A stretch of DNA of 64,000 nucleotides from Jeotgalicoccus nanhaiensis (GTDB taxonomy: Bacteria > Bacillota > Bacilli > Staphylococcales > Salinicoccaceae): NCBI GenBank assembly GCA_004570955.1, contig SPPL01000005.1, positions 1 to 64,000 on the forward strand. The letters are read 5' to 3'. A program made the position numbers and the translations under genes. This document shows positions 37,003 to 45,271 of this stretch, piece after piece (position 1 is the stretch's first letter; each line of letters begins with the position of its first letter). The notes beneath the pieces are model-generated. The model had not been told where the DNA came from and did no database searches. It saw only the letters and a list, made by a program, of their open reading frames with translations.

Positions 37003-38928
37003 ATGAAAAATATTCAAGAGCAACAAGCACACGAAAGTCATAGCCACGATCATAGTCATGATCATGATCACGGAAAAATGCCAATTATTTCATATTTTAT
37101 TGGCTTAGTGTTGGCTATAATTGGGCTTTTTTTAAGTGATGCAAATTTATTAATACAAAACATCTTATTTTCAATTGCCACAATCACAGCCGGCTACCAT
37201 GTAATTATTCTCGAAGGAATTGGAGAGACAGTTGAAAATACTAAATTAAAGGGAAAATTCACTCCTAATTCTCATATTCTAATGGGATTAGCTGCAATCG
37301 GGGCTTCTCTGATAGGGAGTTTTTGGGAAGGAACCCTTTTGATACTTATTTTTTCCGGCGCTCATTTTCTTGAAGATTACGCTGAAGGAAGAAGTAAAAG
37401 AGAAATTACTAAGCTACTCGAAATGAACCCAACGACAGCTAAATTAATCCTACCTGATGGAAACACAAAAATTGTTGATGTCAGTGAATTAAAAGTTGGA
37501 GATCAACTCCAAGTGCTGAACGGTGATCAAGTTCCAATTGATGGGATTATTTTATCCGGTACTACCTCAATTGATGAATCTTCTATTAATGGAGAAAGTA
37601 TACCGAAAGAGAAGTCTAAGGGTGACGAAGTTTTTGGAAGTACGATTAATGGAACAGGTACTTTTACTATGGAAGTCACTAAGGAAAACAAGGATACTGT
37701 ATTCTCTAAAATTTTACAATTAGTTAGTCAAAACCAAGATAATCAAACAAAAGCTGCCAGTATCATTCAAAAATTCGAGCCTAAATATGTTAATATAGTT
37801 TTAATCGCAATACCATTAGTAATGTTACTTGCTCCTTTTCTATTTGATTGGACATGGTCGCAAAGTGTTTACAGGGGATTAGTGCTTTTAGTCGCAGCTT
37901 CACCGTGTGCTTTGGCAGCAGCTACTGTATCTGTAACATTGTCTACAACATCTAACCTAGCTAAAAAAGGCGTGCTTTCAAAAGGAAGTACTTACCTATC
38001 ACAATTAGCGGATATAGATGCAATTGCCTTCGATAAAACAGGAACCCTTACGAACGGAGAACCTAAAGTAACAAATTACTATTTCACTCATTCTGTGAAC
38101 GAAGAAAATATTATTGATATTATAGTCGCCCTTGAAAAGGAATCCAATCACCCACTCGCTAATGCTATTTTAGAAAAATTTGAAGTTAAAAATAAAATAG
38201 ACATCGAAGTTACTAATCAAATTGGAAAAGGTCTGACAGGAGATTATAATGGAAAAAATTATCGTATTGGTAAGCCTACTTCTTTTGAAAGTGCTTCTGA
38301 AGAGTATACCCAGTTCAATCATGATTGGGCATCAGAAGGAAAGACGGTTGTATACGTAGCAGAAAATGAAGAAGTTATTGGGCTTATAGCTCTAATGGAT
38401 ATTCCGAATGAGCATGCTAAAGAAACAATTAATTACTTTAAGAAACTTGGTATCCACACGACTTTAATTACTGGTGATTCGGAAATGACGGGAAAAGCTG
38501 TAGGCGAACAATTGGGAATAGACGAAGTTATCGCTAATGTAATGCCTGAAGATAAATCCAGAATTATAGAAGAACAAAAAGAAAAATTTGGAGTTACTGC
38601 CATGGTCGGAGATGGTGTGAACGATGCACCGGCCCTTGTTAATGCTGATGTTGGTATAGCTATGGGGGGCGGTACTGATGTGGCAGTAGAAGTATCTGAT
38701 TTGGTTTTAATGCAGAACAATTTATCTAAATTAGTACAGTCTCATAAAATTTCCTCAAATATGGGTCGTGTTATTAGGCAAAATATTATTTTTTCAATGG
38801 CAGTTGTTGCCTTTTTAGTTGTCGTTAGTTTGTTAGGATTAACTGATATTACAATCAGTGTAATTGTTCATGAAGGAAGTACTTTAGTTGTTATACTAAA
38901 TGGACTTCGATTATTAAGATCTAAATAA
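37003..38928 (+). CDS. P1B-4-type heavy-metal ATPase (CzcP/ZosA/CoaT-like)
   Basis: About 641 residues. The N-terminus is His-rich (HESHSHDHSHDHDHG) with no CxxC domain. The membrane motif is S300-P-C302 and the last helices carry HEGSTLVVILNGLRLL, both marks of P1B-4 pumps for Co, Zn, Fe or Ni. D344 in DKTGTLTNG is the phosphorylation site; [10 protein letters not shown] is intact. The start at 37003 has AAAGGTGAT; the frame from 36961 lacks one. It is regulated most likely by the adjacent CzrA-like sensor. Confidence 0.92.
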   Translation: MKNIQEQQAHESHSHDHSHDHDHGKMPIISYFIGLVLAIIGLFLSDANLLIQNILFSIATITAGYHVIILEGIGETVENTKLKGKFTPNSHILMGLAAIGASLIGSFWEGTLLILIFSGAHFLEDYAEGRSKREITKLLEMNPTTAKLILPDGNTKIVDVSELKVGDQLQVLNGDQVPIDGIILSGTTSIDESSINGESIPKEKSKGDEVFGSTINGTGTFTMEVTKENKDTVFSKILQLVSQNQDNQTKAASIIQKFEPKYVNIVLIAIPLVMLLAPFLFDWTWSQSVYRGLVLLVAASPCALAAATVSVTLSTTSNLAKKGVLSKGSTYLSQLADIDAIAFDKTGTLTNGEPKVTNYYFTHSVNEENIIDIIVALEKESNHPLANAILEKFEVKNKIDIEVTNQIGKGLTGDYNGKNYRIGKPTSFESASEEYTQFNHDWASEGKTVVYVAENEEVIGLIALMDIPNEHAKETINYFKKLGIHTTLITGDSEMTGKAVGEQLGIDEVIANVMPEDKSRIIEEQKEKFGVTAMVGDGVNDAPALVNADVGIAMGGGTDVAVEVSDLVLMQNNLSKLVQSHKISSNMGRVIRQNIIFSMAVVAFLVVVSLLGLTDITISVIVHEGSTLVVILNGLRLLRSK

Positions 38929-39079
38929 TGAACGAATCGATTGACATGAATGAACTTTGAAGTGTGGATTCTACAATGTTCCCATAACATTGGACACTAA
39001 AAAACAGAGCAATCTAATAAAGATGTTATGAGTAAAAACAATGCCTTGCATACCGTTTTTATCATACGGGCGGTCAAAT

Positions 39080-39330
39080 AAGCAATTAAAGAGCATGGGA
39101 AGCATAAAATCATAAACAGTGACTTAAGGCAGCCAGTTTACATTCAAAAGTTAAATTGACTGTATTAAAAGTTTCGAAACGATTAATATCCGTATGGGGG
39201 CAAGCGTCGAGCCAAAGATAATGCCAGGACAGAGCGTCTTTTTCCGTTCTTTTAAGTGGGAAAGGTTTTACCTTCTCTATGCCAAGACAGTCCCAGAGCT
39301 AAAAGGGCCAGTTGCTCTTTTTGGGCGTTT
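39080..39330 (+). mobile_element. IS3-family transposase remnant
   Basis: Broken frames spell parts of an IS3 OrfB integrase core: AIKEHGKHKIINSDLRQPVY (normally GxPxIxNSDQGSQ), later GGKRRAKDNARTER, and after a frameshift FRSFKWERFYLLYAKTV. Several frameshifts and stops separate them. No terminal inverted repeats were found. The fragment is a relic of an insertion next to the P1B-4 ATPase. Confidence 0.75.
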
Positions 39331-39377
39331 GTGAACGGTAATCGCAGGAAGGGGATTTTCCCAACCGCACCTGGTTT

Positions 39378-39515
39378 TCCATCACAATAAAGTTGGCGGC
39401 ATTTGTTCTGATATTCTTGGGAATACTTACACTATGAATGGCCGTATTAAGTGATACAGGAGCTGCTATTATTGTAATACTGAATGCTCTCCGCCTTTTG
39501 AGGGTAAAAGAATAA
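39378..39515 (+). pseudogene. C-terminal tail of a lost heavy-metal P-type ATPase
   Basis: Translation gives SITIKLAAFVLIFLGILTL, a TGA where Trp is expected, then MAVLSDTGAAIIVILNALRL and a normal end LRVKE. This is the last helix pair of CadA/ZntA-type pumps. The remaining 90% of the gene is missing, and the relic abuts the IS3 fragment, suggesting that the insertion removed it. Confidence 0.8.
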
Positions 39516-39534
39516 AAGTAAGGATAACTAGGTA

Positions 39535-39563
39535 AAGCTGTTCAATCAAAAATTGAACAGCTT
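39535..39563 (+). terminator. terminator after the ATPase relic
   Basis: Perfect 12-bp arms AAGCTGTTCAAT (39535-39546) and ATTGAACAGCTT (39552-39563) with a 5-nt loop, followed by ATTTTTC. It belonged to the lost ATPase gene. Confidence 0.8.
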
Positions 39564-39908
39564 ATTTTTCATCAAAATCAAAAACGTTTATTATAATACC
39601 TACACTTGTTCCGTTAAACGTACCGATTTTTAACCTTATTGTATCAGTAATATCTTGAAACGAAGTAAGCGACTAAAATTTCTCTTTTATCATACGGTTA
39701 TAAAAATACACTTTTAAGAACGGTTTGAAAATTTTTGAAATAGATCAAAATAATCTTCTGGTTAAAAAACTTGTAGATATGACTTCTCTCTTAAATTTTT
39801 GTTTGATTAGATTAGACCCTCAATAGACATTATATATGTATTGATATGATTAGCTTCACGCTGTATGATTAGGGTGTAAATTAAGTGTTAGAAAAAAGGA
39901 TTGATTTA

Positions 39909-40153
39909 ATGAAAGTTGCATATGCTCGTGTTTCTACACTGGATCAGAATCTCAATAGGCAGATTGAAGTGTTTAAAAAATTTTGTTCAGAAAAAATATT
40001 TACTGAGAAGTTACTAGGAAAAAATATATCTGAAAGGATTGTGTTTCAAGAAGCTATACAACTTGTTAGAGAAGGCGATCAAGTCATCGTTGAAGTAGTT
40101 GATTAGGAAGAAACTATGACGAGATTATACAGTCCTTTAATTTTCTAAAGTGA
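39909..40153 (+). pseudogene. Sin-like serine recombinase fragment
   Basis: The frame starts MKVAYARVSTLDQNLNRQIE (catalytic Ser in YARVS) and stops after VIVEVVD. A four-base loss explains the stop; the next frame continues RLGRNYDEIIQSFNFLK and stops at 40153. Only the first half of the catalytic domain remains. The wording is close to Sin, the resolvase of staphylococcal multiresistance plasmids. The AT-rich 300 bp upstream, with GTATGATTAGGGTGTA just before the gene, could hold a res-type site. It mirrors the broken resolvase at the left edge of the island. Confidence 0.8.
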
Positions 40154-40281
40154 AAAATTATATCTGTTTATTAACAGTTTAACAATTATAGCTGAAGTGA
40201 TTATATCTATTTATTTAAAAAATCCATCAAAACTGCGTCTCTTTGTGACGTAAAATTATATTTGCATACACAATAACAACA

Positions 40282-40321
40282 TACCCGCAGAGTGCAAAGA
40301 CTTCTTTGCACTCTGCGGGTA
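40282..40321 (-). terminator. terminator of the acidic lipoprotein gene
   Basis: A perfect 18-bp stem (40282-40299 with 40304-40321, core CCCGCAGAGTGCAAAG) with loop ACTT. A diverged copy stands at 16591-16630. Confidence 0.85.
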
Positions 40322-40340
40322 TCTTTTATAAATATTGTAC

Positions 40341-41564
40341 TTACTCATAATCAGTTATTTTCAACATGCCATTAGTATCGAGTACAGTATAGGTAACTTG
40401 TCTAGTTTCCTGCCCATTCGATGTTGCATGAGAATACGTTCTGTTTACAGTAATCTGATATTCTCTCTCTGAAATCTGTTGAACGGAAGCTGTTGTTCCC
40501 GGATAATTTTGATGATCTGCAAAGTTGCCGGATGCTTTATTAGCCTGAATTTTATCTAGTGCATTTCCTTCCAGAATAGAAAGCACATCGTCATTTTCGT
40601 CATTGTAATAATCAGCCAAATTATCTAAATACGTTTTGAAAATAAAATTCCTTAACGTGTCATAAGTGAAATAATCATCTTCCTCTGTCAGTTCAACAGG
40701 GAATCCTTCTGTATAATAGTCCTCAAAATAACGTTCTCCATTATCGGATGAAGCTTGCTCTTTTGGATCTTCATCAAAAATCTCCCGTTTGATTAGACCA
40801 ATACGTTCTCCCTCAGGTGAATTATACGTACTTGCTCCAGTAATGTAATACCTTCCGTCGTCTCCTTCACCTTCATAAACATAATGTGGCAGTCCATTCA
40901 TAGACTGACTTCCATCATTATAATCATCTGGTTCTCCTAAAGCATTTATAAGTTCATCTGATTCAATGTGAGCATAGTACCAGACATACTCCACATAGTT
41001 CTCATCCGGGTTAATGCTGCTGTCTGAACCATCATCACCAGGGCCGTAGGGCGCACGTTCACTGTACACAACACCTAAGTTGCCGTGAAATGCCGGTGAA
41101 GCTCCACCTGAATAAAACGTAAATTCATAAGGATCGTATAGCTCTTCCACTTCTGTTTGCGTCATTCCTTCAGTGATAAAGTCCTGTTCAAAAGTGCCTT
41201 CATCATTTCCAGCACTCGTTCCAAGCAGCTGCGCCTGAACTTCCGGGGAGTTTAAATCAAACATTAAGTCCGAGGATGAATCAGACTGGTCCGCTTGATC
41301 TGCAGCTGTTTGTTTCCCTGTCTTGTCTTCTTCTGTGTCATCGGCAGGTTCTGATTCTTCTTCTGATTGTCCTGCTTCACTTTCTTCCTGATTCTCTGTA
41401 TTTGCCGTGTCAGCTTCGTCTTCTTCTCTGTTCTCAATATTTTTTTCTTCACTATTTTCTTCACTGCTTTCTTCGCTCGCTGTTTCATTATTTTCAGTGT
41501 CATTTGAACATGCTGTCATTATAAGTAGCAGTATAAGAAACGGCATGAACCAAAGTTTTTTCAT
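40341..41564 (-). CDS. acidic lipoprotein of unknown function
   Basis: A 407-residue surface lipoprotein: leader ending LIMTACSN, then about 80 residues almost wholly Glu, Asp, Asn and Gln (a low-complexity acidic tether), then folded domains. The middle region (FITEGMTQTEVEELYD...) resembles repeat modules that sense or bind at the cell surface; the last 110 residues have a TYSHATSNGQ...VTYTVLDTNG strand pattern like the C-terminal domain of TcaA/YvbJ-type proteins. GGAGGA is upstream. The role is unknown. A diverged copy of its last 22 codons lies at 16650-16718. Confidence 0.8.
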   Translation of the reverse strand: MKKLWFMPFLILLLIMTACSNDTENNETASEESSEENSEEKNIENREEDEADTANTENQEESEAGQSEEESEPADDTEEDKTGKQTAADQADQSDSSSDLMFDLNSPEVQAQLLGTSAGNDEGTFEQDFITEGMTQTEVEELYDPYEFTFYSGGASPAFHGNLGVVYSERAPYGPGDDGSDSSINPDENYVEYVWYYAHIESDELINALGEPDDYNDGSQSMNGLPHYVYEGEGDDGRYYITGASTYNSPEGERIGLIKREIFDEDPKEQASSDNGERYFEDYYTEGFPVELTEEDDYFTYDTLRNFIFKTYLDNLADYYNDENDDVLSILEGNALDKIQANKASGNFADHQNYPGTTASVQQISEREYQITVNRTYSHATSNGQETRQVTYTVLDTNGMLKITDYE

Positions 41565-41644
41565 GAAAGTATCCTCCTTTTACAGAATATTATTCTAATT
41601 ATGTCATTACTTAAAAAATTTTACATAGTCGTTGTTTGAGTAAA

Positions 41645-41672
41645 AAAATAATACCCCGAAAGGTATTATTTT
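41645..41672 (-). terminator. terminator after carbamoylase
   Basis: Arms AAAATAATACC and GGTATTATTTT (41645-41655, 41662-41672) overlap the stop codon of the upstream gene and run into A/T on both sides. Confidence 0.75.
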
Positions 41673-42922
41673 TACTGAGTCAGCTCAATCACCGCTTCAA
41701 GCATCAAATTCGCACCGTCTTCAATATCTTCATAAGACGTATACTCATCCGGGCTGTGGCTGATGCCGTTTTTACTCGGCACAAATATCATCGCAACATC
41801 TGCCACATCCGCCAGCATCATCGTGTCATGCACTGCTCCGCTGTGCAGTTTTAAGTAATCCATCTCCCGTTTTTCTGCTTTGGCTACCAGCGTATCTATT
41901 ACAGTTTCAGATAATCTCGCCGGTGCTGATGTTCCTATTAAATCTATTTCATATTCCAGCTGCTGTGTTTCTGCGGTTTCTTTTATTTTATCTTTTAAAT
42001 AATTCGAAACCTGATCAATTCCGCTCTGCTCGATATCGCGGATATCCACATTAAAAGTCACTGTCTTATTAATAACGTTAGAACCGGAAGGACTGCATTC
42101 CAGTTTGCCCACTGTCGCAACAGTTGTATTATTAACTTGAGTCCGTGCATATTCCTCCAAGGCAATAATCACCTTGGATGCTCCAACTAAAGGGTCTTTC
42201 CGGCCAGGCATCGGCGTGGTTCCTGCATGATTCGAGACACCGTTTAACGTTACTTGGAAAGTATTCATTCCCGCAATCGCATGAACGATACCAACAGATT
42301 TACTTTCTTCTTCCAGAACGCCGCCCTGTTCTATATGCAGTTCCATCATCGCTTTTACCTCATTTTTTTGAAGCAGGTCTTTTCCTATTGAATCCGCATC
42401 AAAACCGAACGCTTGCATCACTTCATAAGCTGACTGTTTCTCACTATTATATAAAGTCTTTAAATCCGCTTTAGTCAGTTTACCTGTCATCACTTTACTG
42501 CCGACAGTTGTGCTGCCGAAGTTCGAGCCTTCTTCTTCTGAGAATATCACCAGTTCAACAGGATGAGTAATATCTGTCTTATTTTCTTTGATTGTCCGGA
42601 TGACTTCCAAGGCTGCGATAGTTCCGGCAAGACCGTCAAACTCCCCGCCGTTCATTACAGTATCAATATGAGAACCGATCATTACTGACGGCAAGTCGTT
42701 CTTTTTCGGATCATATTTCGCTCTGATGTTGCCCGCACCATCTGTTTTAACTACTAAATTTAAGTTTGTGAATTCTTTTGATAAATACTCTCTCGTCTTT
42801 CTGTCTTCTTCAGAATAAGAAAATCTCGTACGGCCATTGCCTGGTGTCGCTGTATTACTGTTGATTGCTTCCATATCTTGAATTAAACGCTCTTTATTGA
42901 TTGAAATACTATTCTCAGTCAT
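41672..42922 (-). CDS. N-carbamoyl amino acid hydrolase / allantoate amidohydrolase family
   Basis: A 416-residue M20-type metallohydrolase of the hydantoinase/carbamoylase group. Metal-binding motifs are SHIDTVMNGGEFDG, FSEEEGSNF and ELHIEQGGVLE, and the lid domain has NHAGTTPM. These enzymes remove a carbamoyl or ureido group from N-carbamoyl amino acids, beta-ureidopropionate or allantoate. It lies 24 nt after the hydantoinase gene, so the two likely act in sequence on a cyclic ureide. Confidence 0.9.
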   Translation of the reverse strand: MTENSISINKERLIQDMEAINSNTATPGNGRTRFSYSEEDRKTREYLSKEFTNLNLVVKTDGAGNIRAKYDPKKNDLPSVMIGSHIDTVMNGGEFDGLAGTIAALEVIRTIKENKTDITHPVELVIFSEEEGSNFGSTTVGSKVMTGKLTKADLKTLYNSEKQSAYEVMQAFGFDADSIGKDLLQKNEVKAMMELHIEQGGVLEEESKSVGIVHAIAGMNTFQVTLNGVSNHAGTTPMPGRKDPLVGASKVIIALEEYARTQVNNTTVATVGKLECSPSGSNVINKTVTFNVDIRDIEQSGIDQVSNYLKDKIKETAETQQLEYEIDLIGTSAPARLSETVIDTLVAKAEKREMDYLKLHSGAVHDTMMLADVADVAMIFVPSKNGISHSPDEYTSYEDIEDGANLMLEAVIELTQ

Positions 42923-42946
42923 GTTTTACCCCTTTTTAAAACATTA

Positions 42947-44332
42947 TCAGCTGAACGCTGTACCGAAAGCTGTGCCTTTAATAAATGCCCCTTGGCCTTT
43001 TTCACCAATATATTTACCATCTTTAACGACCGGCGTGCCTCTTAAGAAGACTGCATCGCACTCACCAATCTGGTCGAATCCTTCATAAGCTGTATAATCG
43101 AGACCATTCAGGCTGTCTTCAACCGTAACTTTCTTCTTCACATTCGGGTTATAAATGACAATGTCTGCATCATAGCCCGGCGCAAGGTATCCTTTTCTGT
43201 GATCGAGTCCATTGTTTTTAGCCGGCATCGTCGAATAGTAATCCACCAGTTCTGAACGCGTGATTTTTCCTGTTTCGACACCGTAAGTCCAAAGCATCGG
43301 CAGACGGTTTTCAAGGCCCGGCGTTCCGTTCGGAATTTTTCTGAAGTCATTCAGACCCATCTTCTTCTGGTTAAAGGTAAAACCGCAATGGTCAGAACTT
43401 ACCGCATTAATCGAACCGTCTTTTAACGATTTCCATAAGTATTCCTGGTCAGCCTCATCTCTCAAAGCAGGTGAACATACGTATTTCGAACCTTCGAAGT
43501 TTTCTTTGGCGAGATACTCTTTATTGAAAAGTAAATACTGGGTACACGTTTCACCGTAGACCGGCAGTCCTTCCTCTTTCGCTTTCTTAATGGCGTTGAC
43601 CGCCCCTTCAGTCGTGACATGAACGATATAAATCGGCGCCTCTGCAAAGCGTGCCAGATTAATGGCGCGTTCCGTCGCTTCGGTTTCTACGATCGGCGGA
43701 CGTGTCAGTGCGTGATAATACGGATCCGTATCACCATTCGCAATCGCTTTTTTCTGCATAAGCTCAATCAGGTCGGCATTTTCCGCATGCACCATGACAG
43801 TCACACCCGCATCTTTCGCTTCCAGGAGGGCATTAGTCACCGCTTCATCATCAGAATGGAAAAACTGACCCTTATATGCCATGAATAATTTTACTGTCGG
43901 ATAACCTGCTTCAGGCAGATTTTTAATATCTTTAAACGTTTCCGGTGTCGGGTCGGTAATGACCGGGTGGAAACTGTAATCCACCATAGAAATACCCTCG
44001 ACCCATTCTTTACGATACTCCTCTACCGTTTCAACGAGACCTTTGCCCGCTTCCTGATTGACGAACTCAATTACTGTCGTTGTACCGCCAAGGGCTGCTG
44101 CATTTGTCGTTTCAAAACCTTTCGTTCTTTCCCCCATAAATTCAAAAGAAAAATGCGCATGCTGGTCCACGCCGCCCGGCAGAATTACCATGCCTTCGGC
44201 ATCGATTGTTTTGTCCGCTTCCACTCTTAAATTTCTGCCGACCGCTTCTATTTTAGTCCCTTCTATTAAAATATCGCCTTTATATTCATTTTCCGTCGTT
44301 ACGATCAGACCGTTTTTAATTAATGTTTTCAT
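42947..44332 (-). CDS. hydA: dihydropyrimidinase / D-hydantoinase
   Basis: A 461-residue amidohydrolase of the cyclic-amidase family. The metal site is read in DQHAHF (H58, H60), the bridging carboxylated lysine in TVKLFMAY (K148), MVHAEN, PIYIVHVTTEG and SSDHCGF. It opens dihydropyrimidine or hydantoin rings to N-carbamoyl amino acids. With the carbamoylase downstream it forms a two-step pathway, reductive pyrimidine or hydantoin degradation. No dihydropyrimidine dehydrogenase is nearby. Confidence 0.92.
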   Translation of the reverse strand: MKTLIKNGLIVTTENEYKGDILIEGTKIEAVGRNLRVEADKTIDAEGMVILPGGVDQHAHFSFEFMGERTKGFETTNAAALGGTTTVIEFVNQEAGKGLVETVEEYRKEWVEGISMVDYSFHPVITDPTPETFKDIKNLPEAGYPTVKLFMAYKGQFFHSDDEAVTNALLEAKDAGVTVMVHAENADLIELMQKKAIANGDTDPYYHALTRPPIVETEATERAINLARFAEAPIYIVHVTTEGAVNAIKKAKEEGLPVYGETCTQYLLFNKEYLAKENFEGSKYVCSPALRDEADQEYLWKSLKDGSINAVSSDHCGFTFNQKKMGLNDFRKIPNGTPGLENRLPMLWTYGVETGKITRSELVDYYSTMPAKNNGLDHRKGYLAPGYDADIVIYNPNVKKKVTVEDSLNGLDYTAYEGFDQIGECDAVFLRGTPVVKDGKYIGEKGQGAFIKGTAFGTAFS

Positions 44333-44337
44333 TGTTA

Positions 44338-44649
44338 TTACCCCTTTTTAATTTCCTCTTCATTCTTATCTTCAATCAGCCAGCGCCGGTTTTCTTTGGC
44401 ATCCAGTGCTTTCTGTTCTCGCAGCTCGCGTTCTTTTTTGATCTTCTCAAGCTCCAGAGCCATCACTTTATTCTCCAGCAGATAATTATCCTGTTTAATC
44501 TGCTCAAGCTTGCGCTGTTCAATCAGCTTTTTGATTTCAAGCTTTTCGTCACTCTGATTGTACCCCCGCCGCATAGCGTATAATGGAATACTTGCGATAA
44601 AGCCGAACGTCACTAAGGACGTGAAAAATATGAATTCAAAAACTCCCAT
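44338..44649 (-). CDS. small membrane coiled-coil protein, paralogue A
   Basis: A 103-residue protein: an N-terminal hydrophobic helix (about residues 4-25), RRGYNQSDEKLEIKKLIEQR, a long charged coiled coil and a terminal NRRWLIEDKNEEE. It is a paralogue of the gene 71 nt upstream (RGYNQSDDKMELKK..., NSRWLIEETEDE). The family is not known to me. A single-pass membrane anchor with cytosolic coiled coil is the likely form. Confidence 0.7.
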   Translation of the reverse strand: MGVFEFIFFTSLVTFGFIASIPLYAMRRGYNQSDEKLEIKKLIEQRKLEQIKQDNYLLENKVMALELEKIKKERELREQKALDAKENRRWLIEDKNEEEIKKG

Positions 44650-44720
44650 ATCATCCCTCCGATTTTTCTTAACTCCAGTTTATCACAGCGTCCGGTGCTT
44701 ATAAAAAAATAGACAAAGCC

Positions 44721-45014
44721 CTATTCAGCCTTGTCTTTCGTTTCATCTTCAGTTTCTTCAATCAGCCATCTCGAATTTTCTTTATTCTCAAGCGTTTTTT
44801 GCTTTCTTGCATTTTCTTTTTTAATTTTGTCGAGCTCAATCCGCATCGATTCATTCTCCAGCAAGTAGTTTTCCTGTTTAATTTCTTCGAGTCTTCGCTG
44901 TTCTTTCATTTTCTTTAATTCCATCTTGTCATCGCTCTGATTATATCCCCTGTAAATTGCGTACAGCGGTACAGTGAATGTTAGAATTACTGCTGCCAGT
45001 CCAACAATATCCAT
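44721..45014 (-). CDS. small membrane coiled-coil protein, paralogue B
   Basis: A 97-residue sister of the next gene: membrane helix at residues 4-22 (VGLAAVILTFTVPLYAIY), the RGYNQSDDKMELKK motif, heptad-like charged helix and terminal RWLIEETEDE. AAGGGGTGAT precedes the ATG. The tandem pair arose by local duplication and has diverged at most positions outside the two motifs. Function unknown. Confidence 0.7.
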   Translation of the reverse strand: MDIVGLAAVILTFTVPLYAIYRGYNQSDDKMELKKMKEQRRLEEIKQENYLLENESMRIELDKIKKENARKQKTLENKENSRWLIEETEDETKDKAE

Positions 45015-45084
45015 CGGTCCATCACCCCTTATATTTGATTTTATTTTACCATATTATTGGCGGGTGGTTAGAGTTGGTTTTGAA

Positions 45085-45206
45085 GTCGGATGAGCGGGTT
45101 TCATCGGACTGCAAGTAAGAATTTCAGTCGGATGAGCGGGTTTCATCGGACCGCAAGTAAGGGTTTCAGTCAGATGAGCGGGTTTCATCGGACTGCAAAC
45201 CAGACC
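45085..45206. repeat. three 42-bp tandem repeats
   Basis: Units start at 45085, 45127 and 45169 (GTCGGATGAGCGGGTTTCAT or a near variant); the third is cut short. Within each, GATGA and TCATC, flanked by GTC and GAC, can form a hairpin. The array lies between convergent neighbours' 3' sides, outside coding sequence. I do not recognise it as a named repeat family. Confidence 0.85.
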
Positions 45207-45235
45207 CCTAGCCAAATTTCCTCCGCAAAACAAAA

Positions 45236-45260
45236 AAATCGGGACAAAATGTCCCGATTT
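45236..45260 (-). terminator. terminator after the CNNM/CorC gene
   Basis: Perfect 11-bp arms AAATCGGGACA and TGTCCCGATTT (45236-45246, 45250-45260) with 3-nt loop; A run on the left gives U tail for the minus-strand transcript. Confidence 0.85.
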
Positions 45261-45271
45261 CTCAATATATA

